NCBI GenBank assembly: GCA_003024985.2
Contig: PXIH01S0024662.1
DNA from: Euperipatoides rowelli
Lineage: Eukaryota; Onychophora; Udeonychophora; Euonychophora; Peripatopsidae
DNA: 12,236 nucleotides
Strand: one strand, 5' to 3'
The translations under genes and the position numbers were made by a program. Shown here one piece after another: positions 9,112 through 12,236 of the stretch (position 1 is the first letter of the stretch; every line of letters begins with the position of its first letter). Below the pieces are notes generated by a model. The model was not told the origin of the DNA and searched no databases. It saw nothing but the letters and a program-made list of their open reading frames with translations.

Positions 9112-9531
9112 ACAAATTTCTAATCTTAGATATGGAGAGTTATGTCTTAGTTTGTAAAATTATTAAATACCAAATGCAATTATTTGACCAATTTGCTTCT
9201 GAAATCTACCTCCTAATGTTTTTAAAAATACCTTAAACAATTATTTGTTAAATAAGAGTGAGCTTATATAGTTTAATTTAGGATAAAAGTTTACTGACTT
9301 AGATGCACCTTATACTAACTTAGCATAAAGTGCATCTAAGTCAGTAAACTTTTATCTTAAATTAAAATATAGAAGCTCACTCTTATTTAACAAATAATTG
9401 TCTAAGGTATTTTTAAAAACATTAAGAGGTAGATTTTAGAAGCAAATTGGTCAAATAATTACATACGGTACCGTATTTAATAATTTTACAAACTAAGACA
9501 TAACTCTCCATATCTAAGATTAGAAATTTGT
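9112..9531. repeat. 420-bp long hairpin (near-perfect inverted repeat)
   Basis: The left arm 9112-9313 and right arm 9325-9531 are reverse complements, separated by an 11-base loop (actaacttagc). Differences are few: about seven substitutions, and one small block where the right arm reads acggtaccgtat and the left arm has a shorter sequence (near 9170). The arms are therefore about 95% identical. There is no coding content. This fits a foldback MITE or a recent inverted duplication. No convincing target duplication flanks it. Confidence 0.85.
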
Positions 9532-9537
9532 GGCTTT

Positions 9538-9789
9538 GTGATAATTTATTGGAGGAAAGCAACGGAAAAAGTAAGAGGTGCAAGCATTTTGAATATTGGA
9601 CATAGAAACATAATGTTTAACTCCTTGATTCCAAATCAAGTAAAATTATTTGATAACCTAAAACATAGTCTTCCCAAGGCTAATTTAAATAGATCAGTAA
9701 ATAATCTTACTGTAGATATAGCAGGAGTTTTTGATAAGATTGTGAGGATTTCTATAAGACTTGATAAATTATATATATTCCATCAGTAA
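9538..9789 (+). other. open stretch between hairpin and LINE remnant, not identified
   Basis: An 83-codon frame without a convincing ATG context begins just after the hairpin and ends in TAA about 120 bases before the first recognisable reverse-transcriptase residues. The segment FNSLIPNQVKLFDNLK looks faintly like tails found in retroelement proteins, and FDKIVR faintly like the FDKV motif of LINE reverse transcriptases, but neither is enough to call. It may be diverged upstream LINE sequence, since orientation and position would fit. Confidence 0.25.
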
Positions 9790-9911
9790 ATAGTCTTGCT
9801 GATTCAAGGTTCAAATCTTTCATTCCTGAAACTCTTAGATCCTTAACAAATATAAATGTACAAAGCAACGCTTTTCACATGAATAAGTCTAACACCAATT
9901 AATTATCTTAA

Positions 9912-10455
9912 AGTTTATCAGAAAGGAAAATTAAAATATTAATAACATAAAAATTAAAAATATATATGGGAAATAATAAGAATAGGGCTCCCTCAAGGAG
10001 CAATTTTATCTTCTCACTCTTTTTAATATTCATCTTTTAAATCTTGAAAAATATATGAAGACTAAAATTCTTCAATTCATAGATGATAGCAAATTATTTT
10101 CTCATATTACCATAATAATTTGGAAGACAATTCCTTACAAGATAAATTAAATTTATATTGTTGAGTGTCAGGGAAATAGACTAATGATTCAAGGAGACAA
10201 AACAGTGTACAGTATATCTATACTATATGAAACAAATCAAATCATTTCTCTTATAAATTGAATGATAGTAACCTAGATCTCCAGTTTATTTCCATCAAGA
10301 TTTAGATGTGGTGTATGACTATAAATTAAATTTTTATCATGCCTACTACATTACCAAAAAAATGAGATCCATCTCATTGGCCTTCTGGACTAGTTCTAAT
10401 GTGGATTTAATGTTGTACCTAATCAATACTCTGAATCCACATTTCATTTTTCTTA
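9912..10455 (+). pseudogene. decayed LINE (jockey/CR1-like) reverse transcriptase fragment
   Basis: With frameshifts allowed, the order of motifs is that of non-LTR reverse transcriptases: SLSERKIKILI at 9912-9944 (usual fLSgRkQrV); RIGLPQGAIL at about 9979-10008 (usual GVPQGSIL); LFNIHLLNLEKYMK at 10019-10060; then ILQFIDDSKLFS at about 10068-10103, which holds the catalytic FxDD box (usual FADD); then NNLEDNSLQDKLNL; then VECQGNRLMIQGDKT at about 10161-10205; then DVVYDYKLNF at 10305-10334, followed by YITKKMRS and YLINTLNPHF to about 10448. At least three frameshifts and a stop before the GLPQG motif make it non-functional. Endonuclease, start and 3' tail are missing. I infer a jockey- or CR1-type clade from the motif style only. 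Confidence 0.8.
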
Positions 10456-10499
10456 ATATGCACATTACAATTTCTTCCTTCAGATATGGATATGCTAGT

Positions 10500-11062
10500 T
10501 TGATCACATCATTGATTCTCCATATGAAAGATTCTGCCTTTTCATCCATTCTTTGTTTGCTCTCTTCCACTTGAGAAGCATACAGTACCTCATCCTCAAC
10601 TGCCTTGCACTTTTTTTAGTCATCTTTTGTCTTCTCCATTTTATTTTTTCTCTTTTAGTCATCATAGTACTGTACATAACTTTTATGTGCATTATGAGCT
10701 AAGTTTAAAAGTTGTTTTAGTAATTGGTACATCAACAGAATTATTTTTAAACATCTTTATCCTATCAATGACATGCATTTTGGAGTACGATCATTCATAG
10801 AGGCCTATTCTCCAGTTAGAATTCTTGCTGACAACGAGAACCCTCTATCAACATCCGCACTATCATGTGCCACACAGAGGCACATTTTTACTACTTTTTG
10901 GACAGTTGGATAATTTTTGGTTTCAACAGAAGTTATTATTTTAAAAATATTTCTCCAAAAGTGATCTATTCTTATTTCTAGAGTAAATTGGCCATGTAAT
11001 GTTCTGTGCTTAAGTCTCCATTTATCCAACAGGGTATCAACATTTATTTCTCCTATTTTCAA
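10500..11062 (-). pseudogene. decayed hAT-like transposase C-terminal (dimerisation) region
   Basis: One minus-strand frame holds together across in-frame stops. Residues IDHFWRNIFKI, then NYPTVQKVVKMCLCVAHDSA, then DVDRGFSLSARILT match the classic W..I....YP.L..VV...L...H.NADVERGFS signature of hAT-type C-terminal domains. After a TAG at 10807-10805 the same frame continues with ASMNDRTPKCM, then LLKQLLNLAHNAHKSYVQYY and a Lys/Glu-rich tail. This matches the usual ERxSM....I, PITK.LL..A..AH..Y order. In-frame stops near 10805, 10750, 10670 and 10616 show decay. The N-terminal BED finger and RNase H-like catalytic core are absent: upstream there is only poly-A and AT-rich sequence. The frame runs on to 10346, but there it overlaps the opposite-strand LINE remnant and is probably a shadow. 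Confidence 0.7.
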
Positions 11063-11127
11063 AAAATAGTAACTTTTAGTTCCATTCTAAAAAATAGTGA
11101 CTTTTTAAAAAAAAAAAAAAAAAAAAT
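11061..11127. repeat. duplicated aaaaaatagtRactttt words and a 20-base poly-A run
   Basis: aaaaaatagtaactttta at 11061 is followed by aaaaaatagtgactttt at about 11089, and then by an uninterrupted A run at 11107-11126. The A run could be the tail of an inserted retrocopy on the plus strand or simple slippage. Confidence 0.5.
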
Positions 11128-11907
11128 ACTTTTAGTGACTCGCTCCTAGCCCTGTAATTAGTCAAATCATTCAAATAAAATTAATATTTGATAACACTAT
11201 TCAGGATGACAATAAAATTATGTAGAGAAATTTAATTTTATCAATTATACATTATATTGCATACGGCAATTTTATTCTAATGAGCAGTGTTTAATTTCAA
11301 AATAATATTTTTAGAGGTTAAGATACTTTTTAAATAAGCAGCTAAAATCTCAATATTATTTTTTTTAAACTCAACTAGCCTTTGTCTTGAAATTAGATGT
11401 GAAATGGTCATGCACAAATGCAAATTTGCCAGACAACAACAGACTATCATTATAGTGCAGTGAGGTTGTCCCTGGTCCTAATATAATACTTTTTTTTTAA
11501 ATATAATTTTTCTATTTTTTATATATACTGTAGACTATATTTTTTTTCATTAGAGTATAAATTGTTCAATTCTCAGAAACTTAAGAATTTTTTAATAGGG
11601 AAAGGGGGGGAGAGGTTGAGTGAACACACACAACACTAACTGTAATAAAAATATTTTTTATTGATTAAATAATTCTACATACACAAATACTATGTTCTTT
11701 AATTTTGATTTAAAACCTTATGTGACTAATTAATGCAGAAACAAAACACTACATGAAAGAAATAAGCCACACATCCAATCAAAACCACTTTCATGAAAAC
11801 TAATAAAAGTTGTAGTGCTCCTTTAAAAGGATATGAAGCTGAATCCTTATTGCAGAGTATTTTATTTGTTAAATCAAAATATTATTTCTAAAATAGTTCT
11901 AGTTGCT
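11127..11907. other. AT-rich stretch with one repeat copy
   Basis: Apart from the repeat at 11414-11470, a TATATACTGTAGACTATA-like patch near 11521 and a short purine run gggaaagggggggagagg near 11599, nothing coding or structured was recognised. Confidence 0.5.
11414..11470. repeat. second copy of the 4846-4896 interspersed repeat
   Basis: acaaatgcaaatttgccaga continues into caacaacagactat and, after a 6-base insertion, agtgcagtgaggttgtc. It aligns directly with 4846-4896, including the identical gacaacaacagactat. It carries none of the candidate pol III boxes, so it would be a truncated copy or a shared end. Confidence 0.6.
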
Positions 11908-12063
11908 ACCTGAGGTGAGCTTTCAATATTTTAAAATGCAGGTAGGCTATATTAGTTGACTTAAATAAATTACATATGAGTAGCAACTTGCTACTCATAT
12001 GTAATTTAAAGTCAACTAATATAGCCTACCTGAATTTTAAAATATTGAAAACTCACCTCAGGT
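11908..12063. repeat. 156-bp long hairpin with one-base loop
   Basis: The left arm 11908-11986 and right arm 11988-12063 are reverse complements with only two substitutions and a 3-base length difference. They meet at gagtagcaa-c-ttgctactc. The ends read acctgaggtgag outward. There is no open frame. It fits a foldback MITE or a palindromic duplication. Confidence 0.85.
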
Positions 12064-12188
12064 TTATATAGCAAATAATTTAATTGAGAAGTTGAGTTTT
12101 ATTGGAAAAATGTAGACAAATATGTTTCTAAAATAGGTTATTAAAAGTAGATAATAAACACCGTTTCAAACACCATCCGGGTCTTTTC

Positions 12189-12236
12189 AAGATGGCGGCT
12201 GAATTTTCGAAGTCGAAAATCCAAGATGGCTGCCTT
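12189..12236 (+). promoter_or_regulatory. two CAAGATGGC (YY1-like) words around a palindrome at the right edge
   Basis: caagatggcggct (12189-12201) and caagatggctgcc (12222-12234) are direct copies 33 bases apart and match the YY1 core AAGATGGCGGC/AAGATGGC. Between them attttcga-ag-tcgaaaat (12203-12220) is a perfect palindrome. An ATG at 12192 is open for 15 codons to the window end. The area is GC-richer than all before it. It could be a promoter or 5' end of a plus-strand gene, or the start of a tandem repeat with a ~33-bp unit. The window ends too soon to decide. Confidence 0.35.

Larger units (their letters stand above)
6412..12236. other. upstream region or 5' intron of TPRKB, rich in mobile-element remains
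   Basis: If the TPRKB start exon lies beyond the window, this is a single intron of more than 5.8 kb. The acceptor at its left end is strong. No additional host exon was recognised on either strand. Individual repeats and pseudogenes inside it are listed separately. Confidence 0.5.

Noticed and set aside
10346-10692. Overlapping minus-strand open frames as separate genes, including a Gag-like reading of the 10346-10570 frame
   Set aside because: The 10346-10450 part is antisense to a recognisable LINE segment, the 10504-10692 frame is a shift of the hAT-like tail, and no zinc knuckle or other Gag hallmark is present.
1-12236. CRISPR array, rRNA or intact tRNA genes
   Set aside because: No regularly spaced identical repeats, no rRNA-like conserved blocks and no complete cloverleaf were seen. 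Only the weak A/B-box pair near 5040-5100 is tRNA-like.

Overview
The window looks like AT-rich animal nuclear DNA, with roughly 28-30% GC by eye. The signs are spliced coding exons with GT/AG borders and polypyrimidine tracts, multi-kilobase introns, homopolymer and TG microsatellites, and decayed transposons of several classes. There are no bacterial-style packed reading frames. I cannot name the species. A marine invertebrate is my best guess, from the base composition and from recurrent words such as TAGGCCTA and TACCGTA, and it is only a guess. The only ambiguous base is the N at 2565.

The one real host gene I can support is on the minus strand. Three coding exons, at 6289-6411, 2901-3074 and 460-552, join in phase 0 into 129 residues. 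These match the middle and C-terminal part of TPRKB/Cgi121, the KEOPS subunit that binds the TP53RK/Bud32 kinase and takes part in t6A37 tRNA modification. The first ~45-50 codons, with the start codon, were not found and probably lie beyond the right edge. If so, everything from 6412 rightwards is intron or upstream DNA of this gene.

Layout from left to right: 3' flank with a palindromic tcaagtatcccc repeat (1-459); last exon; 2.35-kb intron with a piggyBac-like fragment (1043-1279); middle exon; 3.2-kb intron with a candidate tRNA-derived SINE (about 4840-5170) and a TG microsatellite; first visible exon; a ~1.97-kb composite foldback element (6584-8553) in which a diverged ~25-bp motif recurs about twelve times, with a smaller TIR element (7569-7796) in its centre; a quiet stretch; a 420-bp near-perfect hairpin (9112-9531); a decayed LINE reverse transcriptase on the plus strand (~9912-10455) tail-to-tail with a decayed hAT-like transposase C-terminus on the minus strand (~10500-11062); a second copy of the 4846 repeat (11414-11470); a second long hairpin with a one-base loop (11908-12063); and, at the right edge, two direct CAAGATGGC words flanking a palindrome (12189-12236).

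The mobile-element pieces carry stops or frameshifts, or are non-coding, and I see no cooperating gene system. The most interesting signals are the young, near-perfect inverted repeats, which could form long dsRNA if transcribed, and the repeated-motif foldback element.
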